The notes under the pieces were generated by a model. That model was not told the DNA's origin. It did no database searches and saw nothing but the letters and a program-made list of their open reading frames with translations. This document shows positions 41,279-49,851 of a stretch of DNA of 64,000 nt, piece by piece (the stretch's first letter is position 1; every line of letters begins with the position of its first letter). The translations under genes and the position numbers were made by a program. This stretch comes from Lysobacter sp. MMG2 (GTDB lineage Bacteria > Pseudomonadota > Gammaproteobacteria > Xanthomonadales > Xanthomonadaceae): assembly GCF_016735495.2 (NCBI RefSeq), contig NZ_JAERQY020000001.1:1-64000 (forward strand), read 5' to 3'.

Positions 41279-42024
41279 GCGACACGCCGCGCCGCCAGCG
41301 CCACGGCATCCGCACCGGCCGGATAGTGGAGCCTGCCCGTGGTGTCGTTCGCCGCGCGCCATGCCGCTTCGGCCACGTCCTGCTCGCGCGTCACCGCCTG
41401 CACCGTCGAAAGCGCGTCGAAGAATCGCTGCGCGAACGGTGCATAGGCCTCGGTAATCAATCCACGCATGCGCGCTTCGCCGTTCGCCGCGAAGTGCGTC
41501 GTGGGCGCGTAGCCCGGTTCGACCAGCTTCACGGCGATGTCGAACGTCGCCAGTTCATGCGCGAGTGATGCGGTGAAGCCTTCGATCGCGGTCTTGCTCG
41601 CGGTGTAGGCCGCGACCAGCGGCATCGGTGCCAGCGTCGCGCTGGAGGTCACGTTGACGATCACGCCTGCGCCGCGCGCGCGGAACTGCGGGATCACCGC
41701 CTGCGTCATCGCCATGGTGCCGAAGGTGTTGGTGTCGAAGATCTCCCGCACCGTCGCCATCGGCGTGGCTTCGAACGCACCGAACAAGCCCAGGCCGGCG
41801 TTGTTGATCAGCACGTCGATCGGGCCGCTTCGCTCCAGCGCCGCCGCGATGCTGTCGGGCCGCGTCACGTCGAGCGGCAGCACGAGCATGCGTGCATCAT
41901 CGGGCAACAGGTCGGCGTGCGGCGTGCGCATCGTCGCCACGACACGCCAGCCCTGCGCATGGAAGTGGCGCGCGGTCTCCAGGCCATAGCCGGAGGAACA
42001 GCCGGTGATGAGGACGGTTTTCAT
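41275..42024 (-). CDS. SDR-family oxidoreductase
   Basis: A 249-residue short-chain dehydrogenase/reductase starting at the ATG at 42024. It has the NAD(P)-binding loop TGCSSGYG at about 7-14, the NNAG motif in LINNAGLGLFG, and the catalytic Ser (NVTSSA) with YTASK. Length and motifs are normal. The substrate is unknown. It is divergent from an AraC-type gene with a repeat pair between them that probably serves both promoters. Confidence 0.85.
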   Translation of the reverse strand: MKTVLITGCSSGYGLETARHFHAQGWRVVATMRTPHADLLPDDARMLVLPLDVTRPDSIAAALERSGPIDVLINNAGLGLFGAFEATPMATVREIFDTNTFGTMAMTQAVIPQFRARGAGVIVNVTSSATLAPMPLVAAYTASKTAIEGFTASLAHELATFDIAVKLVEPGYAPTTHFAANGEARMRGLITEAYAPFAQRFFDALSTVQAVTREQDVAEAAWRAANDTTGRLHYPAGADAVALAARRVA

Positions 42025-42086
42025 GGGACTCCAGGACGGGGTGGGTGCGGACACGTTAGGCCGGCCTTCCCGTACGATCCATGCTG

Positions 42087-42117
42087 GATAGTCTGGATTT
42101 GTTTTGAGATAGTCCGG
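42087..42117. promoter_or_regulatory. Direct repeats, probable AraC-type operator
   Basis: GATAGTCTGG (42087-42096) and GATAGTCCGG (42108-42117) are direct repeats 21 bases apart, two helical turns, which is how AraC-family proteins usually bind. They lie between the divergent SDR and AraC genes, and the second copy ends 2 bases before the AraC start codon. Autoregulation by blocking is therefore likely, and the AraC message may be nearly leaderless. Confidence 0.6.
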
Positions 42118-42119
42118 CC

Positions 42120-43028
42120 ATGCACGATCCCCTGTCCGACGTCGTCCGACTGCTCCGCCCGCGCGCGGTGTTCGCCAAGGGCATCAGCGGCGCCGGGCGC
42201 TGGTCGGTCCGCTATTCGCAGTTCGGCGACCCCAGCTTCTGCGTGGTGCTGGAGGGCCGCTGCACGCTGGCGGTCGACGGCGAGGCGGTAATCGCACTGG
42301 AAGCCGGCGACTTCGTACTGCTGCCGGCGACGCCGGGCTTCACCCTCTCCGCGCAAGAAGGCGTGCTGCTGCCCACGCTCCTCGACCCCAGGCAGATCCC
42401 CTCCTCCACCGACGACGTACGCCACGGCCGCCAGGACGGACCCGCGGATGTGCGCCTGTTCGGCGGCTGGTTCCAGTTCGACGCGGATGCCCCGGCGATG
42501 CTCGAATCCCTGCTGCCCGGCGTCGTGCACGTGCGCGGCGTGCCGCGTCTTTCGCTGCTGGTGGGACTGGTGGGCGAAGAAGTGCGAAACGATCAACCCG
42601 GACGCGAGGTCGTGCTGTCGCACCTGGTGGGAATGCTGCTGGTGGAGGCGCTGCGCGAGACCGCGCGCGGCTCCCGTTCGAGCGGATTGCTGCGTGGCCT
42701 CGCCGATGCGCGGCTCACGGCGGCCCTGCGCTCCATCCACGAACGGCCCGCGCATTCGTGGACCATCGCGAAGCTCGCCGATACCGCGGCCTTGTCGCGC
42801 TCGGCGTTCTTCGACCGCTTCAGCCGCACGCTCGGTGTGGCGCCCATGGAGTACGTCCTGGCGTGGCGAATGGCGCTGGCGCGGGATCTGCTGCGTCATC
42901 ACGACGCAAGCGTCGCCGACGTCGCCGAACGCGTGGGCTACAACAGCACGAGCACCTTCAGCACGGCGTTCCGCCGCCATGTGGGGGCCTCGCCGATGCA
43001 GTACGCGCGTGCAGCGCGGTCGGATTGA
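42120..43028 (+). CDS. AraC-family regulator with cupin domain
   Basis: A 302-residue regulator. The front half (DPLSDVVRLLRPRAVFAKGI, SGAGRWSVRYSQFGDPSFCV) is a Cupin_6-type sensor domain. The carboxyl end has two helix-turn-helix units typical of AraC (WTIAKLADTAALSRSAFFDR, then ADVAERVGYNSTSTFSTAFR). Such regulators commonly control a divergent SDR or oxidoreductase gene, as here. The inducer is unknown. No good ribosome site precedes the ATG, because the operator repeat occupies that position. Confidence 0.85.
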   Translation: MHDPLSDVVRLLRPRAVFAKGISGAGRWSVRYSQFGDPSFCVVLEGRCTLAVDGEAVIALEAGDFVLLPATPGFTLSAQEGVLLPTLLDPRQIPSSTDDVRHGRQDGPADVRLFGGWFQFDADAPAMLESLLPGVVHVRGVPRLSLLVGLVGEEVRNDQPGREVVLSHLVGMLLVEALRETARGSRSSGLLRGLADARLTAALRSIHERPAHSWTIAKLADTAALSRSAFFDRFSRTLGVAPMEYVLAWRMALARDLLRHHDASVADVAERVGYNSTSTFSTAFRRHVGASPMQYARAARSD

Positions 43029-43058
43029 CCGCAAATCGGCACGACGACGCGGCTTCGC

Positions 43059-43910
43059 TCATCCGGCTGCCTGCGCATCCCAATCCATCCACTCGCCCGG
43101 CGCGATGGGATGGATCGCCACGGATTTCGCGCGCGCCGCCTGGTGCAGGCGGCCGAGCGGATCATCGACCTCCACATACTCCTGCATCCCCGATATGCCG
43201 TAGTGGATGGGCACCAGTCGGCGCGCGCTCAGGATCTCCGCGGCCGCCACCGCCTGCTCCGGCGTGAGCACGCCCGGCTGACCGCTGACCGGCTTGCGCC
43301 AGCCGAAGCGCGCTCCGTTGATCGGCAGGAAGGCCGCATCGAACGGCCCGAACTGGCGGCCGATCCGCCACCAATGCCCGTGCCATAACGTGTCGCCGCC
43401 GTGGAAGATCCTGCGACCGCCGGCCGACACCACCCAGGACACCTGCGGATCACCGTAACCGTCCGAGGCAGGCACGGCGGTGGCGGTGAAATCGCCGATC
43501 AACTGCGGCTCCCACAGCGCGCTCGGTCGCGCGCGCGCACCTTGCGGGATCGGCAAGGGCAGCGTTGCGTTCGGGTACGCCAGCGTGCCGCCGTTTCGAA
43601 GAGCGTCGGCCGCGGCTTTCGCGTCGAAGTGGTCGGGGTGCGCGTGCGTGATCAGCACGCTGGTATCGCCGATCGCATCGCCAACGGGCACGAGCGGATC
43701 CTTGAGCGCGCTTCCCCACGCGTCCGGATTGACCAGCGGGTCGATGAACATCGTCGCCTGCGGCAATTGCAGGCGGATGCCGGCCCAGGCCAGTCGCCTG
43801 ATGCGCAAGCCGCTCGCGGTGTCCGCCGGCGCGAAGGCGCGTCCCGGAAGTGCGACGGCGGCCGTCAGCGCGGCGCACACCGACAGGAATCTCCTGCGCC
43901 GCAGGTTCAT
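43059..43910 (-). CDS. Exported metallo-beta-lactamase-fold hydrolase
   Basis: A 283-residue protein with a twin-arginine-like signal (MNLRRRRFLSVCAALTAAVA). The metal site is HAHPDH in LITHAHPDHFDAK, with later HGGDTLWHG and PIHYG. This resembles the L-ascorbate-lactonase/UlaG-like branch (MBL_b2 type) of the superfamily. It would act in the periplasm. The start overlaps the stop of the next MBL gene upstream (ATGA), so the pair is translated together. Its natural substrate is unknown. Confidence 0.75.
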   Translation of the reverse strand: MNLRRRRFLSVCAALTAAVALPGRAFAPADTASGLRIRRLAWAGIRLQLPQATMFIDPLVNPDAWGSALKDPLVPVGDAIGDTSVLITHAHPDHFDAKAAADALRNGGTLAYPNATLPLPIPQGARARPSALWEPQLIGDFTATAVPASDGYGDPQVSWVVSAGGRRIFHGGDTLWHGHWWRIGRQFGPFDAAFLPINGARFGWRKPVSGQPGVLTPEQAVAAAEILSARRLVPIHYGISGMQEYVEVDDPLGRLHQAARAKSVAIHPIAPGEWMDWDAQAAG

Positions 43911-44761
43911 GCGCGATCTCCCACGGCCGCAAGCGCCGTGTCCAGCGCGAAGGTCGACTGGGCGAGGATCACCTCCAGATTGCGCTGATGCCATTCCCGT
44001 TCGAACGCGACGGGTTCGACGCCCGCCGCCACGCAGTCTTCGATGCGGATCGCGCCGATGCGCGCCTCCAGTTCCTGCACGGGAGCCTGCGAGCGGATGC
44101 GCACCACCGTCTCGCGCAGGCGGTCGAGGTAGTGGATCGCATGGTCGAGCACCACTGCCGGAAACCGCCCGATGTGCCCGCCGATGACCGTGCTTCTGCC
44201 GAACTGCCGCATCCGGCCGATGGCAGCGCGCATCAACGCGGGATCGGCCCGGGAGAGATAGACGATGTTGCCGACGATGTTGTCGCCTGCGCACACGAGG
44301 TCGGCGGTGGGGACGTCGACGCTGATGTGGTCCATCGTCTTGCCGGGGTTGTACAGCAGGCGCAGTTCGTTGCGCCCCCAGCGAATGGCCATCGCGTCGC
44401 CGAAGATCACCTTCGGCTCGCGATAGAGCGCATCGGCCGGCCGGTTCTGCGAAAGGAAGGCGTGGCGGTGATGCCGGTGCGCCAGCGTCATCGCATCGGG
44501 AAACTGCGTCAGGCCCGCCATGTGGTCGCTCATGTAATGCGTCGCGACGATCACGCGCACGGTCTTGCCCATCTGCAGGCACAGCACGTCGTGCAGCCAA
44601 CGGGCGTCGGCCTGGCTGCCGAGCGAGTCGACCAGCAGCACGTCGTCGCCATCGATGAAGGCGGTGGCGACGGACTCGTGTTCGTCGCCGACGAACATGA
44701 GGACTTGGGAACCCAGATCTTCCACTCTCACGATGCACGCCCTTGGCTTCGACGGCGTCAT
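43907..44761 (-). CDS. Cytoplasmic metallo-beta-lactamase-fold protein
   Basis: A 284-residue MBL-fold protein without a signal peptide. The metal motif is a variant, ATHYMSDHMAG (H-x3-DH), with further ligands in GDNIVGNIVYLS and GGHIGRF. The missing second His of HxHxDH means one zinc site may be altered. It is first of a two-gene operon with the exported MBL protein, and divergent from a LysR-type gene. I see no substrate clue. Confidence 0.7.
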   Translation of the reverse strand: MTPSKPRACIVRVEDLGSQVLMFVGDEHESVATAFIDGDDVLLVDSLGSQADARWLHDVLCLQMGKTVRVIVATHYMSDHMAGLTQFPDAMTLAHRHHRHAFLSQNRPADALYREPKVIFGDAMAIRWGRNELRLLYNPGKTMDHISVDVPTADLVCAGDNIVGNIVYLSRADPALMRAAIGRMRQFGRSTVIGGHIGRFPAVVLDHAIHYLDRLRETVVRIRSQAPVQELEARIGAIRIEDCVAAGVEPVAFEREWHQRNLEVILAQSTFALDTALAAVGDRA

Positions 44762-44810
44762 CGTGGTTCACGCTCCAAAGCCCGACAAACGAGATGTTTT
44801 GCGCCTCGCA

Positions 44811-44823
44811 TTAGAAAAGCTAA
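44811..44823. promoter_or_regulatory. Inverted repeat, possible LysR/GcvA-type box
   Basis: TTAG (44811-44814) and CTAA (44820-44823) flank five A/G bases in the gap between the divergent MBL operon and the LysR gene. With the adjacent bases this gives ATTAG, the complement of CTAAT, which is the core known for GcvA. The downstream regulator is GcvA-like, so a binding site here is reasonable. The repeat is short and could be chance. Confidence 0.35.
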
Positions 44824-44861
44824 GCTGGCATGACGACCACGCCCGCCCCTGCGACACCCCC

Positions 44862-45785
44862 GTGAAGCCCCGCCGCCCTGCCCCGCTCAACGCCTTGCGC
44901 GCCTTCGAGGCCGCCGCACGCAGCCTCAGTTTCCAGGCCGCTGCCGCGCAGTTGTTCGTGACGCCGGCGGCGGTCAGCCATCAGGTGAAACACCTGGAGG
45001 ACTACCTGGGCGTGAAGCTCTTCCAGCGCGGCCATCGCGCCGTGCAGCTGACACCCGACGGCGAAGCGCTGTCCGCGTCGCTGGGCGAGGTGTTCGGACT
45101 GCTCGACCTCGCGCTGGACCGCGCGACCGCACCGGCCGTGGCCAGCCTGCGCGTCAGCACGATGGAATCCTTCGCCGCGAAATGGCTGGCACCGCGCCTG
45201 CATCGATTTCATCGGCTATGCCCCGACGTCAGGCTGCGCATCGAGACCGGCAATGCACTTGTCGACGTGGCCCACGGTGGCGCGGACGTCGCCATCCGCT
45301 ACGGTTCCGGCGGGTATGCGGGCGTGGACGCGCAGCGGCTGATGGAAGCGCCCGTGTTCCCCATCTGCGCGCCTTCGCTGACGAAGCTTGCGACGCCCGA
45401 CGACCTGCGGCACCACACGTTGCTTCACGACGAAAGCGCGGCCGGCCGTCCGGGCGTGCCCGACTGGTCGGCGTGGCTGGCAGCGGCGGGCGCGAAGCAC
45501 GTGGACGCCGGCCGTGGTCCGGTGTTTCCCAGCATCTACCTGGCGCAGGAAGCCGCCGCCGCAGGGCACGGCGTCGCATTGGGCATCGCGCCGCTGGTGG
45601 AAGAAGACCTGCACAACGGCCGGCTCGTGAAGCCGTTCGAGCTGGTCCTGGACAACGCTTATGCGTTCTGGATCGTGCGTCGCCAGGGCGCGCATTCGCT
45701 GCCGGCGGTGGACGCGTTCTGCCAGTGGTTGTGCGCGGAAGCCGCGCAGGATGCGATGCGCGTGCCTTCGCCCGCGGGTGCGTGA
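44862..45785 (+). CDS. LysR-family regulator, GcvA-like
   Basis: A 307-residue LysR protein starting with GTG at 44862. The winged helix (PLNALRAFEAAARSLSFQAA, AAQLFVTPAAVSHQVKHLED) is of the GcvA type, and the rest is a standard effector domain with GGADVAIRYGSGGY. The upstream frame to 44565 has no LysR sequence. Placement opposite the two MBL-fold genes suggests it controls them. The effector molecule is unknown. Confidence 0.85.
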   Translation: MKPRRPAPLNALRAFEAAARSLSFQAAAAQLFVTPAAVSHQVKHLEDYLGVKLFQRGHRAVQLTPDGEALSASLGEVFGLLDLALDRATAPAVASLRVSTMESFAAKWLAPRLHRFHRLCPDVRLRIETGNALVDVAHGGADVAIRYGSGGYAGVDAQRLMEAPVFPICAPSLTKLATPDDLRHHTLLHDESAAGRPGVPDWSAWLAAAGAKHVDAGRGPVFPSIYLAQEAAAAGHGVALGIAPLVEEDLHNGRLVKPFELVLDNAYAFWIVRRQGAHSLPAVDAFCQWLCAEAAQDAMRVPSPAGA

Positions 45786-45897
45786 ACATCGCCTCTCCAG
45801 TCATGCCGCTTGCATATATCTGGAATCCAGTAAATAAATTGGATCAATGCCAGCGCGGCGCTCATGCTTCGGTCACCCCACCAAGGAACCGACTGCA

Positions 45898-47001
45898 ATG
45901 TCCGCCGAGCTTCTCTTCTCCCCGACCCGCATTGGCGCGATCGAAGTCAGCAACCGCATCGCGATGGCCCCGCTCACGCGGTCCCGCGCAGGCATGGACG
46001 GCGTGCACACACCGCTCGCCGTGGAGTACTACCGCCAGCGCGCCTCGGCGGGCCTGATCATCACCGAGGCGACCAACATCTCCCGCCAGGGTCGCGGCTA
46101 TGCCTACACCCCGGGCATCTACACCGATGCGCAGCGTGATGCATGGGCCCGCGTCACCGACGCCGTCCATGCCGAAGGCGGCAAGATCGTCATGCAGCTG
46201 TGGCACGTGGGCCGCATGTCGCACGTGAGCATGCAGGAGAACGGCATCGCGCCGGTCGCGCCCTCCGCGATCCAGGCGGGCGGCAATGTGTTCACGGAGA
46301 ATGGATTCGAAGTCCCGTCGATGCCGCGTGCGCTCACGCTGGACGAGATCGCGGCCGTCATCGAGGACTATCGCACCGCCGCGTTGCGGGCCCGCGAGGC
46401 GGGATTCGATGGCGTGGAAGTCCACGCCGCCAATGGTTACCTGCTCGAACAGTTCCTGCGCGACAGCACCAACGTGCGCGAGGACCGTTATGGCGGTTCC
46501 ATCGAGAACCGCGCGCGCCTGCCCATCGAAGTGGTGGAAGCGGTCGCGGGCGTCTGGGGCGCCGACCGCGTGGGGCTGCGACTGTCCCCGCTCTCCACGG
46601 CCGTGGGCAACACGCCGCTGGACAGCACGCCGGTGGAAACGCACGGTTATCTCGCCCGCCAACTCGGTCATCTGGGCCTGGCCTACCTGCACGGTGTCGA
46701 GGGCCAGCTGCATGATGGAAACGGCGCGGACGCATTCGACTTCCAGGCACTGCGCGCGGCCTTCGGCGGCACCTACATCGCCAACAACGGTTACGACCGG
46801 CAGTCGGCCATCGATGCGATGAGCGCCGGACGCGCCGACATGATCGCCTTCGGCAAGCCGTTCATCGGCAACCCGGACCTGGTCGCCAAGCTGCGCGCGA
46901 ATGCGCCGCTGTTCGAAGCCCCCGCTTCGGCGTTCTTCGGTGGCGGCGCGGAAGGCTATACGGTCTTCAGCGGTACACCTGACCTTGCCAGCGCGGCCTG
47001 A
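45898..47001 (+). CDS. Old Yellow Enzyme-family alkene reductase
   Basis: A 367-residue FMN-dependent ene-reductase. The ATG at 45898 follows AAGGAA. Landmarks are NRIAMAPLTRSRAG near the start, the His/Asn substrate pair in EVHAANGYLLEQFL, the conserved DRYGGSIENRARLP segment, and the flavin-binding end FGKPFIGNPDL. This is the NemA/OYE group that reduces activated double bonds with NAD(P)H. A LysR gene converges from the other side and could regulate it. Confidence 0.88.
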   Translation: MSAELLFSPTRIGAIEVSNRIAMAPLTRSRAGMDGVHTPLAVEYYRQRASAGLIITEATNISRQGRGYAYTPGIYTDAQRDAWARVTDAVHAEGGKIVMQLWHVGRMSHVSMQENGIAPVAPSAIQAGGNVFTENGFEVPSMPRALTLDEIAAVIEDYRTAALRAREAGFDGVEVHAANGYLLEQFLRDSTNVREDRYGGSIENRARLPIEVVEAVAGVWGADRVGLRLSPLSTAVGNTPLDSTPVETHGYLARQLGHLGLAYLHGVEGQLHDGNGADAFDFQALRAAFGGTYIANNGYDRQSAIDAMSAGRADMIAFGKPFIGNPDLVAKLRANAPLFEAPASAFFGGGAEGYTVFSGTPDLASAA

Positions 47002-47011
47002 CGCACGGTCC

Positions 47012-47037
47012 GTCCCTCTCCCGCACGGGAGAGGGAC
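47012..47037. terminator. Hairpin between convergent genes
   Basis: GTCCCTCTCCC (47012-47022) and GGGAGAGGGAC (47027-47037) form an 11-pair stem with a GCAC loop, 10 bases after the OYE stop and 8 bases before the LysR stop. There is no T-tract, but the stable stem between two converging genes can serve as a bidirectional terminator. Similar CCCTCTCCC palindromes are a dispersed repeat in this bacterial group. Confidence 0.55.
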
Positions 47038-47045
47038 ACGGCGAC

Positions 47046-47954
47046 TCAGCGCCTGCGCTGCAGCTCGCGCACCACGTCGCCAACGAGCGAACGCAACCAC
47101 TGATGCGCGGGGTCGTGCCGGTATCGCACGTGCCACGCCATCTCCACCGGAAACGTCCCCAGGTCCACGGGCGCCGGCAACACCTTCAGGCGCGGATCGC
47201 CCGCGAGGCGACGGCAGATCAGGTTCGGCAGCGTCGCGCAGTAATCCGTCACCGCGATCAGCTCCGGGATCGCGAGGAAGTGCGTGACCGAGACGGCCAC
47301 TTCGCGCCGCACGCCCTGCCGCTCGAGCATCTGGAACAGGCCCGCGCGCAACCGTCCCGGAGGCAGCACGTTCACGTGCTTGAGCTGCTCGTACTGTTGC
47401 TTCGACAGACGCTTGTTGACCACCGGATGATCGGCGCGCACGACGCAGGCGAGGCCTTCGTCCATGAGGTGCTGCACCACCAGATTGTCGGGCGGATCGA
47501 TCACGCGCCCCAGGACCAGCGCGGTTTCGCCGGAAATCACGCCGGTTTCCGCCAGGTCCGTGCCGTACGGCGTAAGACGCAGGCGAATGCCCGGCGCCTG
47601 TTCGCGCAGCCGCTCGACGAGCGCGGGCATCAGCACGAACTCGACGTAGCTGTTGGGCGCCAGCGTGATCAGGCGCTCGGCCTTGGCCGGATCGAACTGC
47701 TGCTGCCCCAGGATGAGTTCGTCCAGGCTCGCCAGCGCGGCGGCGATCGCCGGAGCGAACTCCACCGCCTTCTGCGTGGGCGCCATGCCATATCGCTCGC
47801 GGATGAAGAGCGGGTCCTGGAGCATGTCGCGAAGGCGCGACAGCGCATTGGACAGCGCAGGCTGCGTGATGCCCAACCGCTGCGCGGCACGCGTGACGCT
47901 GCGCTCGTCCATCAGCGCGAGGAAGACCGGCAGCAGGTTCAGGTCGTAGCGCAT
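47046..47954 (-). CDS. LysR-family regulator, NodD/DntR-like
   Basis: A 302-residue LysR protein beginning MRYDLNLLPVFLALMDERSV with a clear helix-turn-helix (TRAAQRLGITQPALSNALSR). The DLNLLxVFxAL opening and HRYHDDPAHQWLR-like ending (here WHVRYRHDPAHQWLRSLVGD) are typical of the NodD/NahR/DntR subgroup, which respond to aromatic compounds. It converges with the OYE gene. Its target is not certain. Confidence 0.82.
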   Translation of the reverse strand: MRYDLNLLPVFLALMDERSVTRAAQRLGITQPALSNALSRLRDMLQDPLFIRERYGMAPTQKAVEFAPAIAAALASLDELILGQQQFDPAKAERLITLAPNSYVEFVLMPALVERLREQAPGIRLRLTPYGTDLAETGVISGETALVLGRVIDPPDNLVVQHLMDEGLACVVRADHPVVNKRLSKQQYEQLKHVNVLPPGRLRAGLFQMLERQGVRREVAVSVTHFLAIPELIAVTDYCATLPNLICRRLAGDPRLKVLPAPVDLGTFPVEMAWHVRYRHDPAHQWLRSLVGDVVRELQRRR

Positions 47955-48037
47955 GCGGTCATGGTGTCAGCAAATGACTGCAAGTCCACTCATGGATTCC
48001 ATGAATGGCGGTACGCGCCGACCGACGGAGCGGCAGG

Positions 48038-48571
48038 CTACTTCCCCGCCCCGCCCACCAGGCGACGCATCGTCGCCACCAGGGCCTCCGGGTCCGGCGA
48101 TCCGTCGTAACGCTGGCCGTTGATGAAGAGCGTCGGCGTTCCGTTCACGCCACTGCGCACGCCGCCCATGAAATCGGCCTGGATCCTGCCGTCGAATCGC
48201 CCTTCGAACGCTTCGCGCAGGTCCACCGCGCGCAGACCCAGGCCGTCGCCGTACTCCATCAGGTCCGAAGGCCGCAGCGCGTCCTGGCGTTCGTACAGCA
48301 GATCGTGCGCTTCCCAGAACTTTCCGTCGGCCGCCGCCGCTTCGGCGAACTGCGCCGCACCCAGCGCATACGGATGCGATTGCGTGATCGGAAAGTTGCG
48401 GAACACGAAGCGCAGGTCATCGCCCATGGCACGCTGCACGGCCTGGATGACGGGGTACGCCTGGCCACAGTACGGGCACTGGTAATCGCCGTATTCCACC
48501 AGCGTCACCGGCGCGTCCGCGCGGCCTTGTGCATGATCGGAAGCGCCGACCGGAATCGTGAGACGGCTCAT
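48038..48571 (-). CDS. DsbA-like thiol-disulphide protein
   Basis: A 177-residue protein starting at the ATG at 48571, which overlaps the stop of the peroxiredoxin gene (ATGA). It has a thioredoxin fold with CPYC at 32-35 and the cis-proline in NGTPTLFING. There is no signal peptide, so it acts in the cytoplasm, like Com1/DsbA-family oxidoreductases. Coupling to a peroxiredoxin suggests it may recycle it or handle the same stress. Confidence 0.8.
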   Translation of the reverse strand: MSRLTIPVGASDHAQGRADAPVTLVEYGDYQCPYCGQAYPVIQAVQRAMGDDLRFVFRNFPITQSHPYALGAAQFAEAAAADGKFWEAHDLLYERQDALRPSDLMEYGDGLGLRAVDLREAFEGRFDGRIQADFMGGVRSGVNGTPTLFINGQRYDGSPDPEALVATMRRLVGGAGK

Positions 48572-49071
48572 TGCACTGCCTCCCCGCCTTTGCCGGCGAG
48601 CTTGTCGAGCGCGTCGAGAATGCCGTCCGCGCCCGGATTGATGCCCAGCGCGGAGACATGACTCCAGCGCACCACGCCTTGCGCGTCGATCACGAACAGC
48701 GCCCGCTCCGACGTGCCGTCGGCTTCGCGATACACACCGTAACTGCGTGCGACCGCACCCTTGGGCTCGAAATCGGCCAGCAGCGGAAAGTGCAACTTGC
48801 GCTCCTGCGCGAACGCCGCGTGGCACCACACGCCATCCACCGAGATGCCCAGCAGCTGCGCACCGTAGCGCCGGAACTCCGGCAGGATCTCGTTGTACAG
48901 CGCCATCTGATCGCCGCAGACCGGACTCCAGTCCGCGGGATAGAACGCCAGGATCACCGGGCTGCCACGCAATTCCTCCAGCGAGACCTTCTGGTCCGGC
49001 GTCGAAGACAGCGTGAACGGCGTCGCGGGCGTGCCGGCTGGCAATGCCGTGGAAGCAGAGGTGGATTGCAT
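48568..49071 (-). CDS. Peroxiredoxin, AhpC/TSA family
   Basis: A 167-residue protein with AGGAG before its ATG. The peroxidatic Cys is in YPADWSPVCGDQ (the PxxxSxxC form of PxxxTxxC), and a second Cys in GVWCHAAF could resolve. It has the redoxin core SPVILAFYPADW and ALFVIDAQGVVRWSH. It would reduce peroxides in the cytoplasm. It forms an operon with the DsbA-like protein and lies 22 bases downstream of dps, a typical oxidative-stress group. Confidence 0.85.
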   Translation of the reverse strand: MQSTSASTALPAGTPATPFTLSSTPDQKVSLEELRGSPVILAFYPADWSPVCGDQMALYNEILPEFRRYGAQLLGISVDGVWCHAAFAQERKLHFPLLADFEPKGAVARSYGVYREADGTSERALFVIDAQGVVRWSHVSALGINPGADGILDALDKLAGKGGEAVQ

Positions 49072-49093
49072 GTGGATCTCCTCGCGGGGGAGT

Positions 49094-49609
49094 TCAGCGC
49101 GACGCGCGCGTGCTTTCGAACAGGAACCAGCTGCGACGCTCCGTCTCGTCGATCCAGGTTTCGATCAGGCTGGTCGAGGCGACGTCGTTGTAGCGATCGC
49201 ACACGCCGTGCGCCGCGCGCAGGAAGCCGGCCAGGCGCCGGTTGTCGTCGGCCAGTTCGGCCAGCATGTCCTGCGGCGTGACGTAGTCGGCGTCGTTGTC
49301 GAGCAGGCGCTGCATGCGCTGCACGTGGCCGATCGAGCGCAGCGTGCTCCCGCCGACCTTGCGCGCGCGTTCGGCGATCGGATCGGTCATGGCGAAGATC
49401 TGGTCGGACTGCTCGTCCAGCAGCAGGTGGTAATCGCGGAAATGCGGGCCCGACATGTGCCAGTGGAAATTCTTCGTCTTCAGGTACAGCGCGAACGTGT
49501 CCGCGAGCAGGCCGGTAAGCGCGGCGGCGATGTCGCGCGAGGCCGCCGCACCGATGTCGGTGCGCGTGCGCAACGGCGCGTCCTGGCGGGACTGGAGGGG
49601 CAGATTCAT
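49094..49609 (-). CDS. dps: Dps-family ferritin-like DNA-protection protein
   Basis: A 171-residue Dps protein. The ferroxidase motif is intact: NFHWHMSGPHFRDYHLLLDE with the His and Asp/Glu ligands, followed by SDQIFAMTDPIAERARKVGG. These dodecamers store iron, detoxify peroxide and shield DNA. GAAGGAG precedes the ATG. It leads the stress group and is divergent from a sensor kinase gene, with about 240 bases between that hold no gene. Confidence 0.9.
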   Translation of the reverse strand: MNLPLQSRQDAPLRTRTDIGAAASRDIAAALTGLLADTFALYLKTKNFHWHMSGPHFRDYHLLLDEQSDQIFAMTDPIAERARKVGGSTLRSIGHVQRMQRLLDNDADYVTPQDMLAELADDNRRLAGFLRAAHGVCDRYNDVASTSLIETWIDETERRSWFLFESTRASR

Positions 49610-49851
49610 GGACGGTCTCCTTGGGCTGCATCCGCGTGGGGGAGCGGGATGGCCGGGTGATTCCCGGCGATGGCCAGACTATCCACCGCGTCGCGGCGCC
49701 TGTATTGGATGATCGTTTCGTCCTCTCATACCTTGGTTTACCTGCGCGCGCGCCGGTGGCTGCGCGGTGTCGCCGGGTGCTAGTGTTCGGCCACGGCAGC
49801 GCATGGCCGCCGCCGCCCGGCGCAGCCGGGCCTGCTCGCGGAAGCCCCTTG

